Below, in pieces: positions 14,913 to 29,527 of a DNA stretch of 64,000 nucleotides (position 1 is the stretch's first letter; each line of letters opens with the position of its first letter). The position numbers were made by a program, and so were the translations under genes. The stretch is taken from positions 12,121,895 to 12,185,894 of the forward strand of contig NC_039481.1 of the NCBI RefSeq assembly GCF_003590095.1, in the 5' to 3' direction. The notes under the pieces were generated by a model. The model ran no database searches and was not told the DNA's origin. It saw only the letters and a program-made list of their open reading frames with translations. This DNA comes from Trichoplusia ni. Taxonomy: Eukaryota > Arthropoda > Insecta > Lepidoptera > Noctuidae.

Positions 14913-15175
14913 TCTTCTCTTCTAATATATAAAATTCCGTGTCACGATGTTAGTTACCGTACTCCTCCGAAACGGTTCGAGCGATTTTTATGAAATTTTG
15001 TATTCATATAAGGTAGGTCTGAGAATAGAACAACATCTATTTTTATACCCCTAGGTGTACACTAAAAAAAATATTTTATTTTTGGAACGAAATTGTTTAT
15101 TTTTTTATAATGAGCATTAAAAAATACATACAACTAGAAAAAAAATGGCAAAACAACGTTTGCTGGGTCAGCTAG
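14913..15175 (+). mobile_element. Short non-autonomous Helitron, second family (263 bp)
   Basis: The element starts TCTTCTCTTCTAATATATAA after an A and ends GGGTCAGCTAG before a T. A hairpin-capable stretch (GCAAAAC...GTTTGC) lies just before the end. The body, with CGTGTCACGATGTTAG near the start, matches a Helitron family that I recall as very common in moths and butterflies. It has no reading frame. It lies 49 bp from the oppositely oriented Helitron at 14599-14863. The copy B counterpart is 29841-30104. Confidence 0.75.
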
Positions 15176-16627
15176 TAGGTTATAATAATCGAATATAATT
15201 CCGATACCAAGAAAACTCGAATTTCGTTCTAAAAGTTACTGGAAATGTTTTGGGATACATTAAAATAACATTTTATTATGATTTAGTAGGTGTTATTCAT
15301 TTAATAGAAACAATCGATTATTACACTTTGAAGTCAACCACGCCTGACAACAACGAGCGCGACGTGCCGTCCAACAAGTAACACGTACATAACAACAGTT
15401 TCTAAGAAGATCGTCAGGTTTCCGAAGTGTGGCAGTTTACATCATAACACTCGGCTGAACTGTTAGTAATTGCTACTTCCATTGCAGACACGCTGTGTTG
15501 GACTTGCGTACGGGAGTTTTGCTCTAACGTGGAATACAAGTTACGCACGCCGCTTCGCTTAGTATGTTTGACGTGATGGTGGCGAGAACTGGGAACTTGG
15601 AAGTGCATGAGGGGGGGGGGGTATAACTGTGTACATTGTGTAATATCGAAGTCGTAGAGGTTTATTTTAAGTTGATGTGAGGTGTTGCTACAGTTACTGT
15701 TCTATTTTATGTTTAAAAGTATCTTGGCTGTTTAATAAGAAACAAATGTTAAATAATGTAGGTATTATAAAACATATAAAAATTATAAAGCACTGACCTA
15801 ATGCTAAACTTAGGATAAATTTCAAAGTGCAATTGAAAATCTCTTCGGAATAATATTTGCAAACAAAAAGATGCACGATCACAGTTTAATTAGCGAGAGG
15901 TTCCGTTTTATATTTCGCTGGAGAAGTATTAATTAGTGGCTGAGTGTAAATATTTTACTCGGTAGGTCTTTGCAGTCGCACTTATACCGAGAAAGCGGAC
16001 TGGCGCGGGTTGGCGAGGCTGGCGGCTCCGGCGCGGGTCAAAGGTTTTAATTTACTAGTCAGAAATAATAACGCTGACGAAATCCACCTCTGAATAGTCT
16101 AGAGAGGAAATGAAGAGGTTGTACGCCCTTTTGTAATTAACTGCGGACCCTCTGGATTGTCAACGAGGACACCGGATACATTTTTAAGTTTAATTCGTAT
16201 TTTATGGCCTTCTTGTGGCCAATTGAGAGAAGTAAGTACCTGCGGTGCTCTGTTTGGTAAATGATGTAACTTTTTATGAGGAATGGTTTCTGGAGAGTTT
16301 ATGGGGTAAGTCGAATTATGTTTGGTTTTTAATTTTGTTAATGACCCTGTTTCTTTTACTGGAGGGGTTTGGGATATTGATTTTTCAATTATTTACTTTC
16401 TTGTAAAAGCATCAATTTTTTTTGATAGTATAAACTGTTTATTTCGGTTTCCGAATCAATTGAATGTGAGAGCGTCAAGTGTTATGCAGTTAGTATGTAG
16501 AGTAAGTTCGGCTACATTACAGTACTTGCAAGTTAAGGATCCTGGCATAGTTAAGCACAGTTAGTGAAGCCTACATCACGCCATCCGTTACTTAGCACCG
16601 AGTATGGCGATATTTAACTAACAGAAA

Positions 16628-16772
16628 CTTCCAGTTCCGGTGGACGGCCGAGTTAATATCCGGTTCAGACCGGTTCAAACCGCTTCACTCGGGAAACTTG
16701 GATTTTTGAACTTTAAGGCGGTCGTGAGAGACCGGAGACCGGTAACCTGAACGTAATTGAACGGTTTTATTG
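16628..16772. promoter_or_regulatory. Cluster of CCGGT/ACCGGTT motifs, possible Grainyhead-type sites
   Basis: CCGGT-type cores occur at about 16637, 16660, 16670 (ACCGGTT), 16731 and 16738 (ACCGGTAACC), with AACGGTTTT at about 16760. The known Grainyhead consensus is close to AACCGGTT. The clustering within 145 bp of otherwise AT-rich DNA is visible directly. The factor assignment is inference from the motif alone. The cluster is repeated in copy B at about 31556-31700. Confidence 0.3.
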
Positions 16773-17333
16773 CATTTATGATGAACGTGAGCTCTCAGAG
16801 CAGACGGCTTCTCTAATGAAAGTGCAGGAAGTATATGGAAAATGAGTAGAAGTGTGTACTATGAGGTGCAGTTTAGAAAATGTATCATATTATTGTTTAT
16901 ACTATATAATATTACTCACGTGTAAGCTTCATTTCCTATACTATTTTGATTTATAAACGTACAGATATCGTTTAAATTGAAACATTTCATATTTTAAATA
17001 CAAACTGTACATTACCCATAGTTTTAAAGTGTTATTTGTTAAGTGCGTGGTTAACCCATTTTTGTTATTGTCAAGTGAATAACGCGGTGTTAAAAATCAT
17101 GAAACCATTTAAATAAAACTACATGTAGATGGTACTGAATAAACAAATAAACGCGGTGTTATTTTACACAAAAGCCGTTGTTGTTAGTAATCTGTTAAAG
17201 GAGTTTACAATAACAAAAAATATTCACATATTTTTATTAAATGAGGCAGAAGCAATAATATATGTGCGATGAATTTTTTAGACATTCATGTTCGGTAACA
17301 TCCTGACATAAATTAACATTTCAACATAAAAAT

Positions 17334-18333
17334 NNNNNNNNNNNNNNNNNNNNNNNNNNNNNNNNNNNNNNNNNNNNNNNNNNNNNNNNNNNNNNNNNNN
17401 NNNNNNNNNNNNNNNNNNNNNNNNNNNNNNNNNNNNNNNNNNNNNNNNNNNNNNNNNNNNNNNNNNNNNNNNNNNNNNNNNNNNNNNNNNNNNNNNNNNN
17501 NNNNNNNNNNNNNNNNNNNNNNNNNNNNNNNNNNNNNNNNNNNNNNNNNNNNNNNNNNNNNNNNNNNNNNNNNNNNNNNNNNNNNNNNNNNNNNNNNNNN
17601 NNNNNNNNNNNNNNNNNNNNNNNNNNNNNNNNNNNNNNNNNNNNNNNNNNNNNNNNNNNNNNNNNNNNNNNNNNNNNNNNNNNNNNNNNNNNNNNNNNNN
17701 NNNNNNNNNNNNNNNNNNNNNNNNNNNNNNNNNNNNNNNNNNNNNNNNNNNNNNNNNNNNNNNNNNNNNNNNNNNNNNNNNNNNNNNNNNNNNNNNNNNN
17801 NNNNNNNNNNNNNNNNNNNNNNNNNNNNNNNNNNNNNNNNNNNNNNNNNNNNNNNNNNNNNNNNNNNNNNNNNNNNNNNNNNNNNNNNNNNNNNNNNNNN
17901 NNNNNNNNNNNNNNNNNNNNNNNNNNNNNNNNNNNNNNNNNNNNNNNNNNNNNNNNNNNNNNNNNNNNNNNNNNNNNNNNNNNNNNNNNNNNNNNNNNNN
18001 NNNNNNNNNNNNNNNNNNNNNNNNNNNNNNNNNNNNNNNNNNNNNNNNNNNNNNNNNNNNNNNNNNNNNNNNNNNNNNNNNNNNNNNNNNNNNNNNNNNN
18101 NNNNNNNNNNNNNNNNNNNNNNNNNNNNNNNNNNNNNNNNNNNNNNNNNNNNNNNNNNNNNNNNNNNNNNNNNNNNNNNNNNNNNNNNNNNNNNNNNNNN
18201 NNNNNNNNNNNNNNNNNNNNNNNNNNNNNNNNNNNNNNNNNNNNNNNNNNNNNNNNNNNNNNNNNNNNNNNNNNNNNNNNNNNNNNNNNNNNNNNNNNNN
18301 NNNNNNNNNNNNNNNNNNNNNNNNNNNNNNNNN
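17334..18333. other. Assembly gap of exactly 1000 N
   Basis: All bases are N. The round length shows a scaffolding placeholder, not a measured gap. The flanks are the end and the beginning of the same 13.9 kb sequence, so the true gap size is probably negative (an overlap). Confidence 0.99.
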
Positions 18334-21300
18334 GACGCTGTGTCAAGATTGAGCAGTGAATAAGGGGCTTTGTTGAGTGTTGTTGCTTCGTGTTCTCTTA
18401 CAATTGGAACGCGGAAGGAGATGGATCAATGTGGCTCCCTGTACACACCTCAGTATTGTTGTTTTTCAGATGTTCTGATTTTATAGACGAGTGCCGAGTA
18501 TATTTTTAACGACAGCATTTTTATAAATACATTTGGATTCAAGCACGACTGTTTTGACAAACCTATGTAAGTGTGTATTATAAATTACAGACGTTTAGAA
18601 TGTAGCTAGCTAAGGTATCAATATCAATAACAATACAAATTATACCCTTTGAAATAATCTAAAGAAAGAAAACTATAAAACCCAACTTGAACAGAACATT
18701 AAAAGAGTATAACTCGTTATAAAACTTAAAACGTCAACCCTCAAATAATCCTTTTTGAAAGTATTTTGATAGCAATCGAAATAATGTATTCAAGTGTTCC
18801 TTTATTCGAAATATGGTATACGTACACGCCCAAAAAAAAACATTGATATTATGATGTAACTGCTGTACACGCTCCATCGACACATAATCACAAGTGTATC
18901 GCATTGTATCGTATTGTATCGCATCAGTAATGTAACAAATACAACGATATATCACAACACGTCACGGGCTCACAATCGGTGCGCCGAATCGGCAGTAACT
19001 CGACAATTTTATATGCCGTCGCTCTTGTAATGAACGAGCGAATGATGTGGAAACGGTGCTCGATGAACCACCCTGTATATCGGATAACAATAATATATTC
19101 AGCGATGTACTCCAGCCGCCCGAATGTTTAGAGACCCGCAATAGACATGGCAGATGCGAAATTATGCTTAAAGTAAAAATTATCTGCTTCCAGTATGGAG
19201 TTGTTAAAAGCCTGATCAATAGGGATGATGACATAATTTTTGCAACTGGTGGCTGCTGATACCCAAAACAGCCATGATACATGTCATCGTTCCCCATATT
19301 CGCTTTGTGGAATTGTGAATGTGAGACATACACAAATGAGCATTACAGATTTACATATTGTGTTTGCCACATATGTACTTATGACATATCGTTATATTTC
19401 GACGACCCCTGTAAGTTCAAATCGGTCGTCCTGCTCCAATGTCAAAAACGAATATATTGTTGGTCGTATCCCAAAATAAATGAGGATAAAACTTTATAAA
19501 TTTCAATACCACATCAACGGTCCGTGTTGTCAAAGGGCTGGAGCTACAGTGTGAACGTTCATCCACAAACAAAGAGGTTGGTAATACGAGCATACCCTTA
19601 ATTGATCCCCTTCTATTGACAAATAATGCCGGACTGATCACTTGTTATCCCTAATGGCCCGATTTCAAGTACTACATCGCTTTACTTTGTAGCCATCGAA
19701 TGGAATTGGATTTTTAATCGTCCTTTTAAAATAAAGAGTTCTGCTACATTGTACTCCATTCAATCATTATTTGTTTTGTGAATGTGTTAGTTTAGAATTT
19801 CAATTGGCAAAGGTCTGGGGATCAATAGGTTTTGTTTAATTTAAATTGAAATGTTCTGTGGATGTAAATTGATCTCATTGATCAAGTGGTCGTGGGTGCG
19901 ATGTCCACAAAGACTTTGAATACTGTATTGATGGTGACGAGGTACACGACCAGTCTAATATAAAATTAATTCAAGCAAATATTTTACAAGGTGTCAAGAA
20001 AATTAAATTAAATATTCCATGATTGGTTAAGTCAATACTGTATTTTGTGCGACGTAGACCCATGAAAAACCCATGTGTTCTAATGGCAGCTTTATAATTA
20101 AATGTTGCTTTTGATACAATGGCCTATACTTTTAAATGAAAAAAGGACAAGCAATAAAAACGTAGATATTTTTTACGGAGTCCAGCAATTCGATTGCGTG
20201 CCATCAATAAAGATTCGGCGTACGTTTAATACAATCGTCCGGTGCCGCACGAATGATTGCGGACTCGTACGGTGACTTGCGAACTGTTGACGTTTATAAT
20301 TGTCGCGCCGGACCTGACCGGACGGAACGGCAATCCGTTTTTCGTATGCTCATTTGAATTGTATATTCCTCACTGAAATAATCAACTGAATCAATCAATC
20401 GCTTACGATTCATAACTTTGATGTTACGGATTTCTTTTATTTTGGTGCTCCTTTTGATTGCTGGACAGCATGAAGATGTTTTCTCACAAACAAAATTTAA
20501 TGTTCTATTGTTACTTTGATAATGTTAAGTTCACTCATAAACAAAATTACGAGTGTATCAAAATGTAGATATTGAGAGGTCGGGTTAACCTTATGGGAAG
20601 ACACAGGTCCAACATGCAGGGGTCTTGTTGAGAACTTAAATCAATGTAATATTACTTTTGTATTTATTATTATACCTATAAAAAGTCGGCTGACATGGCA
20701 CTAAGGCCTCTAAGTGCTTACCAATAAGGTCAAACACCTTTACAACTGACCTCCCACGTTGCTGATCTTTAGGGCTTGCCTTTCAAAACTAAATTTGCCC
20801 TATAACCTTGCAAATAACAGCACCATCACATATTCAGCTTATAAAACACTGGAATATTCAAGACTGCCAACATATAAGAACAATGTTAGAAAAGTGAATT
20901 CTCAATGAAGCGTCACAAACAATAGCATCTTGAGAACAACCTGCTTTCTTCAGCCGAAGTTAAATTGTCTTGAAGTTTCTGCTATTGTCTAAAAAACATC
21001 ATGCTTTTAGAGAATTCATTATTTAAAGGATAAGTAAAAATAAACTTTATTATCTAAACACTAAAGTGGAAATTATTCGCCCTAAAAATATAATAATAGA
21101 ATATTAAAATTGCTGAAATGACTTAAGGTGCAAATTGAAAAGGATATCAAGATCGTCTTCGGTAATAGGATTAAAAAGTAATTTAAAATGACTCGAACCA
21201 AAAACATTTGATAGTACAGTAGTAGTTTTATTTTGCCACAAAAACGTGCGAATGATTGTGTTTACATCACGCACGCCTCCATCATCAACATCTGAAATAA

Positions 21301-24300
21301 CTATCACAACAGTTTTAAAGAAATGTCTTAGTACCTAACTTGTAAGTGTTACTAACGCTCGCGGTCCACTGCTAGTCTGCTGAAACCTTTGTTACCCATA
21401 ACATTTCAGCTGAGATCAATCTTAATCAATATTCTAATTAGCTTAAGGCAATAAAAATCTAGTTAAGGCTTTGATAACTTTAGTTAAAATTCGTTTCGTA
21501 GAAGGACCATTAGTCAAACGCCAATATTTCATTGTTAATTTTAACGAGGAATATCCCCATTCAGCCGAAATTCCTCTGGGATGATTTTTTTTTGCGTGAA
21601 ATTAAAAAAGTTTTCGACGTTTCGAGCAAGGGCGCATCTTTGTGCTGTGCGCTGTCATTGGTGGGACAGGACTATTGGCTATACGTATCGTATACGTAGA
21701 CACAGGAACAAATATTTTTAATTACATCGATTTACTCATACCTTATGTATGCACGTTAATGGTAGTATTAATTGTATCGTCAATGTAACTGTAGTAAATC
21801 ATCATAATTTTTCTAAACATCTTAAACTAAGAGAACATCTGGCTAAAAATTTTCTACGAATTAAATAATGTAGGCAGACCTTCCCCTACTTATGGTAGTT
21901 TATTATCCAATTCCTTTAAAGGTATATTATACTGTAAGTGTTATCAGAGTGTCTAATACGAGTGCGGTGATCCTGGCGAGCCGGCGCTCCCCGCGGCGCC
22001 GATCAGCATCGCGATAATTTCCCATAGGTATCGACCAAATTGACTTATGGAATTGTTACACGCTTTACGAATTTCAACAATTCATCATTTCTCGTTGAGC
22101 TCATATTTCATTATCAACTTTACTCCCGGTCTCTTCCCCTCGTTTTTCCCTTCCGAGCGTCCATCGAATCTTATTCGAATATTTCTTTCATCGACATTTT
22201 TAATGATTACGTTTCGAGTGTCAGATAATAAAATATTGGCGACGTTTTCAAAAAAATATTTTTCGTGAATTCTATTTTTGACTGTAAATACGACAGGTGT
22301 AATGGAACTTGTCGCCGTGTCGTGGTTCGGATTCAGAATTTATTCGGAGTTTGCTTAAATATTACGGGAAAATGACAAATGTGTTTTCAACCGAACCTTT
22401 ACTTACAATAAAACTGTAAACAAAAACATGTTGAGGTCTGAGCATACGTAATAACAAAAGAAATCTAATAAATATCAATCTTAATTACAAAAGTGACTTC
22501 AAAACATATCTGAAGTTAAAGCGCGCAAGTAAAATGTTTGTTTAGAAGTGATTAAATATGAGTGTAATGACTGGCGAGCGAGTAACGAAGGAGAGTCACT
22601 CGCGCCAGCGCTGGGCGCCACTGCTTTGCAAGTTTTAGTTCCCTAGTGATACCATGAGCCAACAGTTTAGGAGGATATCATAACACTTTATGGGTTCAAT
22701 TTTTTCTTTTAGGGTAAACCTGATTTTCTCCATAGGCAGAACTAGCTTTTTGGTATGAACAGTCAGCAAATTAAGATTCCGAGCTTCGGTTTTAGTGTGT
22801 AAAGTGTAAGATTCTGTAATGATCTTAAAATAGAAACGTACAGAAGTATGTTGTACAGAAAGTAAGTGTAAAAACGAATAATAAGATAACAAAACTCGTT
22901 TCTTTTAGAATCAAAACATAAAATTGGAATCCAATCCTCCAATTATAATCGTCACCGTCATGTACATTTAATTCAGAATTTCACTGAAACAAATCTCATC
23001 ACTAAACCCCAACTTAACCCTTCACTGGTTGAGTGACTCCGAGCATTTCCCCTTTTCAAATCAATTTAATTGTATCCGAAAGCTTTGTAATATATGGTGA
23101 CAGTAGCGCGGCCGGGCGCGGGCGAGGGACGAGGGGGCGCGGGGAGGGGCGCACTCAAAAATGCAATAAACGCACCTCGCGGACCACTCGGCGTGCATTC
23201 TTGAGTCGACTAGTACACCGCTGCAACGAAACATATTAAAGTGGAAAACATTGTGTATATGATTATATCTCGTACTACTTATTTATTTACTTTCACAAGA
23301 TATGGTAGAAAATGTAAAACAACAATGTAAGGCTTTTGTTTTCAAACATATGTATGTAGAACCAGAACATAATGAAATACCTAGGCGGTGCACGGTGGTT
23401 CAAATTAAATGAAAATACAACTGAATACACATTACAGAAATAAACGCGTTTCGAAGTTTTTAAATATTAGATTGGTAAAGTCATGGACGAAATATTCTTC
23501 ATTCATATGAGCTTCACGATACGTTATTACCGCTACGACGTTTAGCGTCAGAGCTACGAAAGATAGTGCTACGGCTACGCGAAGTGTTGTAGCTACGAGA
23601 AACTTATTACAGCTACACAGTCTTTATAAAAAGTTATCTAGTAGCTAAGAGACGTCAAACAAATTCATATAATTTCAGCTGTGAAACGTTCGTATAAAAA
23701 TCTATGTTTGTTTGATAATTAATATCTGATTCTAGTAAACAAGTCCCGAAACGTATTATTATTAATATCAAGTTCTGTGAAACTGATATCTTGTAAGAAA
23801 TTAGTTACTTCAGCCGAAGATTGTAAATTGTTAAAGTGAAATGAGTAGCTTTATCAAATTTCATGTTATATCAATTTATTTCTGAATTGTGTATACAATA
23901 TTTTATTTTGGTAATAAGCTCATCTGTGTTTATAATTCTGATGATTGAAAATCTTAATCTCTTTCAAAGCTATGAAATACAAAATACTTTTTTGAAATTC
24001 ATCCAATATAAAATGTAATTTTCATTATTAAGGTATTTATTCAATTTTATGCGATATTATTTAAAATGAATCATAATTTAATTAATTACGCTTTATCGGG
24101 TAAACGAGTAACTTTACTTCAAAGGGAAAATTATCCGGGATGATAATATTACAGAAATGTTCCTCTTTGGAAACTTCATTAGCTACTTACTTTCGAAATA
24201 TAAACCATGTACACACTTGCGAAAACTTGTTGGATCACAATACCGTGATAGTTAATCAGATTAAAAAGTTGTCACACCACATACTGTAGCGAAGAAGAAA

Positions 24301-27300
24301 CCTGTACTTAAAAGGTGGTAAATGATAATGAACATTACTTTAAAGTTTAATAGCGATGGAAAAAAAACTTCTCTCCATTTTCATTTATGTGACATATGTT
24401 GTAAAAGAAAAACAGCCTGTGGATTCGTAACGAAGCCAAATTCAGAAATTCAAGTTCTTTTTTAATCCAATATTTAGTGGATCTTCTACATACTATGTAA
24501 TATGCAAAAAGTTAAATATAACACATGAACACACACTGTTGAGATGCAAGTCAAACTCTCCCAATGAGTCAAGTCCAACTTTCAGAAATGTGAGCAAAAT
24601 CAAGGCAAAGCTCGTAATACTAATTTGCAGCAAAACTCATTTCTCTCTTAAACGCCTGGCCGTAACAAAACAAATAGCGTTTATTTACATAATATCGCAC
24701 AAACGCAAAGTGCAATTAACTTACAATGTAACCAAACTACCCGAACACTAACACGGATACTAATTAAATATCTGAGCGCTTGTGAGTATTTAAGGTAGTC
24801 AAATATCAAGAGCAAATGAATTAAATCGAGACTAATATTGTGAATATCAAGGTGACTGTCCTTTACATTTATACGGTTGAAGCTGAAGAGTTCTGGCTTG
24901 AGGCCCAAGAGAGAACATGCACTGATTTTTACTGAAAATTTGCTACGACTACCTACATACAATATGGAAAACATAGATTTGACGAATTCGCTGTATTACC
25001 GAAAAAATATGAAATATAATGATTGTACTGTACTAGTGATTACTTTAATACATTTTTGTATACTTTCGTTCTTGTGATTGGAAACGAAATAAATGCAACG
25101 AAAAGTCGCCTAAATAGAATAAAAATGAAAGGGACTAACAATGCTGAAGGTAAGCGATACCTTAATTAGCGATGAAACAAAACACGAGTGTATTCGGAGC
25201 GCGCCGGTACCCGGAGCGGCGACCGGCGATCCTATCCGATACCACTATTGTTGGTCTACTTTTAATTTTCTTGTGTCAACAACGCTAGCTCTTATTACAA
25301 ACATGACTTGATTCTTTTTTACTAATTTTTATATGCCCTTTTAGGAACAAATATGGATTAAAGTTTCATCTGATATTCTTTATCAGCCTGTGAGCCCTGA
25401 CTGCTTGAGGTTTGGATTTAATTCCCAAACGTTTGTGTGATGAGCGTGATTATTGCTTTTATATTTGGGTTTAACTTATGTATAATATTTAATTACCGAA
25501 TATATAAGTATGTTTATCAGTTGTCTAGTACTCGTAATACAAGCTTTGCTTAGTTTGAGACTAGATGACTTTGTGTCAGAGTTTTGGAATATTATTATTA
25601 TTTCCGTACTACAAATATGCATGTTCATTCAATACAGCAGCAACCAAACAGGTAGGACACCTACCCAGAGCCATAAACTCCCCATTTCAAAATGTTCATA
25701 ATTTAGGCTAATTAAGCGCCGAAAATTTATGTAATAATTAAAAACTACATCGGTAGAATAATCGCGGGAGTTATTCGTTGTGAACCCGCCGAGCGTCGCA
25801 GTGGCCCCGTGGGACGGCGGGCCGCATTAATTGCAGTTCCCGAACTAAACAACGCCCGCTCTTGTCTTGTTTGTAATAAAAACTTTAATGTTGCAGATGA
25901 GACAAGCGATAAGTGCTCAGCGACTTGAAAATTAATCCAAAGTCGACTATAATCTACGATATTGATCTACGAATCAAGCGTTATAAATACAAGTATATAC
26001 ATATGTAGACATGGACCAAACGGTGGTAGAATATACCTTAGATATTTAGCTCGCAATCGAGCAAAAATATAAATAAATCCTACCGTGTACGTAAGTGCGT
26101 TGGTGCACAAGAGTAAACAAGCTTTCTATTGACAAGACTACTGAGAATTATTTGTTAGAGAATAGCAAAATAAAAAAAAGACTTAAATGTATTGTTTTAG
26201 TTGTTTTTCTTCAATAATTCCGCGATTCACCCACCTCCGGCGTTACTTAACAATGTAATGTAGAGGAGAATTAAAATCAGCAAACAGCTAGTAGTGAGAA
26301 TTAATTCGTTGCGCACCGTCCGGCACCGGTGTGAGCGTCCGGCCGACTCCGGACCGGCGCGCCGGCGTCCGGCACGACCTCCACGCTGTTTGTTTTGCTG
26401 ATCATTCCATTTTATGGCGTTGTGATAAAGTGATTATGTTCTGAGAAATAATTGTAAAATTCCCTGCTTTATATGGGTACCAAGTTTAGAATGATCAAAA
26501 CACCATTTGTAGATCTACAGCAGACCCGATAGCGGTATAAACGATTTAGTTTGTTTGATCTCGTGGTTAGCTGAAGGCGAACACAGACGAGACAGAGCGC
26601 GTAATACAATTGTGTCCACAACGAAACTAACAATGAGGCGATACAGCGATGGTGGAGTAATCCGATAGCAGTCCCGTTCGGCGACCTGAGCCACAACGGC
26701 CAGGGCACACATTAAAGCAGGGTTTGATCTCCATGCCTTCCTCCACCATAAGTCTGTGGTGCCTTCGATTAACGTGACGTGTTTTGAACCCGCAACTTTG
26801 TAAAGCTATGTACTAGATAAGCGCTTAAGCCGTTGTTCCGTAAACCTTGGAGAGACTAGACCAAGCACTACAATATACTACCTACCAAAGTACGTACATG
26901 GCAAGCTTATGTTTAGCAAAAACTTGTTAAAGGCAAGTTCATTCACAGAACCAACAACCTTATATACCAACAACTTTGAGTATCTATATATTACTCTAAG
27001 AGAAATAATTTTATAATTATGTGAAGCAAGTCTTTGTCTCGCCTGTTTTGTTACACGTAATTGAGGATTTCTGCCCAGAAATGGGTAACGTTCTCTAAAA
27101 GGTAGCCGCTATTGTGAGCGTGCCATCTTAAGGTGGTTGTCATATTCACGGGAGCATATTATTTTAAATTATCAAACTTCTTAGGATGAAACACGAGTCT
27201 GTTATAAATATCATAATTAATGCTACAGTAATGGTAACGTTGACTAGTTTTTTTAGAGATCATTATGTGTTATGCCTCTCTTTGTGATGTAATAAGTTCT

Positions 27301-29527
27301 TGGCTCTATGACAACACTCGTATTTAGAAAGAAGGTCTTACTTCGTATTAAAATCAGTCAATTTCGATATCACAAGCACTCTTACTTAGAATCTTGAATA
27401 ATAGGCTTACTACGATATACTCATAAATTCAATCCATATATCGTGAGCAGATCTACAAATAAGGATGTTCACTGAAATTCATAACGCAGAAATCTCGTGT
27501 AAAACCACTTCAGTTTCATCAACCTCACGGTGATAAATATTCAAGAAAAATGTTTAAATTCGCAACAAGGCGGCTAGGTTCCCACACGATAGCATAATCG
27601 TGTGTTTCCAAAGCAACTGGTACACGTACAAATGAATAATGCAAGCATAAAGATTGTGGCAACGGAACATCAAATGCATTCATAAGCATCCGCCTAGTTA
27701 GGTGCAGTCCCAAGTTCCCGACAACTTTCCAAGTGGAAATATTTTTAAAATGCAAATAGCAAAGGATGAACATCAGAACCGTTTCAGAAGGGACCACGTT
27801 GTCTCCACGTATTAGTTCCAGAATATTCATGCAGCTAACAAGTAACAAGTTGCCACACTTCGGACGACTTCCAAGACTTGTCGACGATTCTACATTTTTT
27901 TCTTTTTCAAAGAGAAAAGTTTTTCGCATCAGTCTGAGCGAGTAACAGTATTTCTGCATTAAATATCAAATGAGTTATTCTTGGGATGAATCTCGGAGAG
28001 CACTTCAGATGGCGCCGGCCCGTTGCTATAGGTACGCGGAATTTTATTGGAAGGCACAAAGGGTTGCCACTCACAGGGGTTTTATGAAATCTGATATGAT
28101 TCGTGAATCAAGGTCTTGTTACTTATTTCATTCTATTCGGGTATGGAAATTGTTTTTGTCGTCAGTAATAAGGGAGTAACAAAGTACTCATACCTGGTGA
28201 CGTTTACGGCTTTCTATTCTGTTGTAATCATCTAAGTGACTTTCAAAACATTGGAGTGAACAAATGTTCGGCACTCTCTGAAAAAATCGCCGCCATTTAA
28301 CGGGAACGGTAAAGAAATTTAGAATCACACGAACTGCACAAAAAGCATCATCGATAAAACGAATTAGAAAATAAATCAGCAGCAGGAATCTCGTCCGGCC
28401 GCGGGATCTCTCGGAATCTCTGTTTTATGTCCGCGCTCAACTAATTGATGGAACGTTTGTCGAATACTCAACTTTTTACAACCCGTTGCTAGAGAAATGT
28501 CTTTTGTTTATTTTAAACGGCTAAAGGGGATCTTTTTAATCCGTCAACCCGCGGCTGACGTCGCGGTAACATTCATTACGAAAATGAATTCCTGTTTTGA
28601 TATTTGTAAGTTTGTTATTTTTAAAATGCTTTCTAGTATTTTAATTTATTAAACAACTAAGAGTAGGTGACCAGGTTCATGTCCTTACTTGTTTAGTATC
28701 ATTACAGAGTTTTCGGTCCTTCAGAGTTGTAAAAATGTATTGTTTTATATTTTTAAATTAAAATTTTGTAAAATGTTATACATTTCCGGACCGCCACATT
28801 AGCGTGTGGAAAAACAACAACTACATATTGTGTGTATCCAAACAAAGTCTGGTATTCAAGTTAAAAAGAAACTCACGCTTTGTTCCCGCTAGAACCTAAT
28901 AGTTGTATTAAGAACAAAGATCATCTAAGTAACATTATCTCTGGTTACTTCCCCGTAAGCCCAGCAAGTCGTAAATCTAAACGTTCGACTTTTGTGAAAC
29001 AAATTACTCGTAAAGCTTTTGTGAGAGTTGATCGGATAGTTAGGCGGGTAAGTTCGTACGGGGTAACGGCGGATAAAGCTGGACAAGTTTCGGGTAACTC
29101 CGGCCAAGTTCGGGCTAAGTTTGCGGCGAGTCCGCGGCGCCTGCCCCACGGCCCTCGCACCCCCCCCCGCGCACTCCCACGGCTCTGTCCCTGCGCAACT
29201 TTAATTGCCAAGAAAGCGGGCGGCGTGAGGGCCGGTCAATTGATACAATTTGATACGATTTGTGGTCAGATGCAAGTTCTGCTAAGTGGGCGCCATGTTA
29301 CAAGGTGTTCTGATTGCATTCGTTACTGATTGTTGTTTGTCTTGTTTCGCACCACTTCTAATTGGGTTCAGTCTTGTATCTTGTTGGCTGTTGGCCGCGT
29401 ACGTGCCTATCAGTTTGTTTATTATGGTTCTCTAGTAGGTAGTAAGTAAGTTATTTTCGGCCCACACTTCGATTTAATGGACAAATTGGGCCGTGGATGT
29501 GGGCGACGATTATAAAAATATCATTAA

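Larger units (their letters stand above)
3396..17333. repeat. Copy A of a 13.9 kb duplicated block (probable unmerged contig end)
   Basis: This block matches 18334-32261 base for base apart from small indels. The offset between the copies falls from 14938 at the left edge to 14928 at the right edge. I traced 21 indel events (20 of one base, one of two bases at about 3577), and their net sum of -10 equals the offset change. Nearly all lie in homopolymer runs and I saw no substitution. The copy stops exactly where the 1000-N gap starts. The sequence following copy B (from 32262) is what should follow this copy. Apart from short Helitrons and GC-rich islets I see no gene in it. A real recent tandem duplication is the alternative, but it would not normally end exactly at a gap with this error pattern. 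Confidence 0.93.

Noticed and set aside
15611..15621. Run of 11 G
   Set aside because: It is unusual in AT-rich DNA but stands alone, with no second or third G run nearby to form a clear quadruplex. It may also be a consensus error.
17321..18346. A 341-codon open frame across the gap
   Set aside because: It consists almost wholly of N translated as X and is not a gene.
28880..29329. 149-codon frame in the GC-rich islet of copy B
   Set aside because: In copy A single-base indels break the same frame into an 86-codon one. It is low-complexity Arg/Pro-rich, overlaps frames on the other strand and has no family features.
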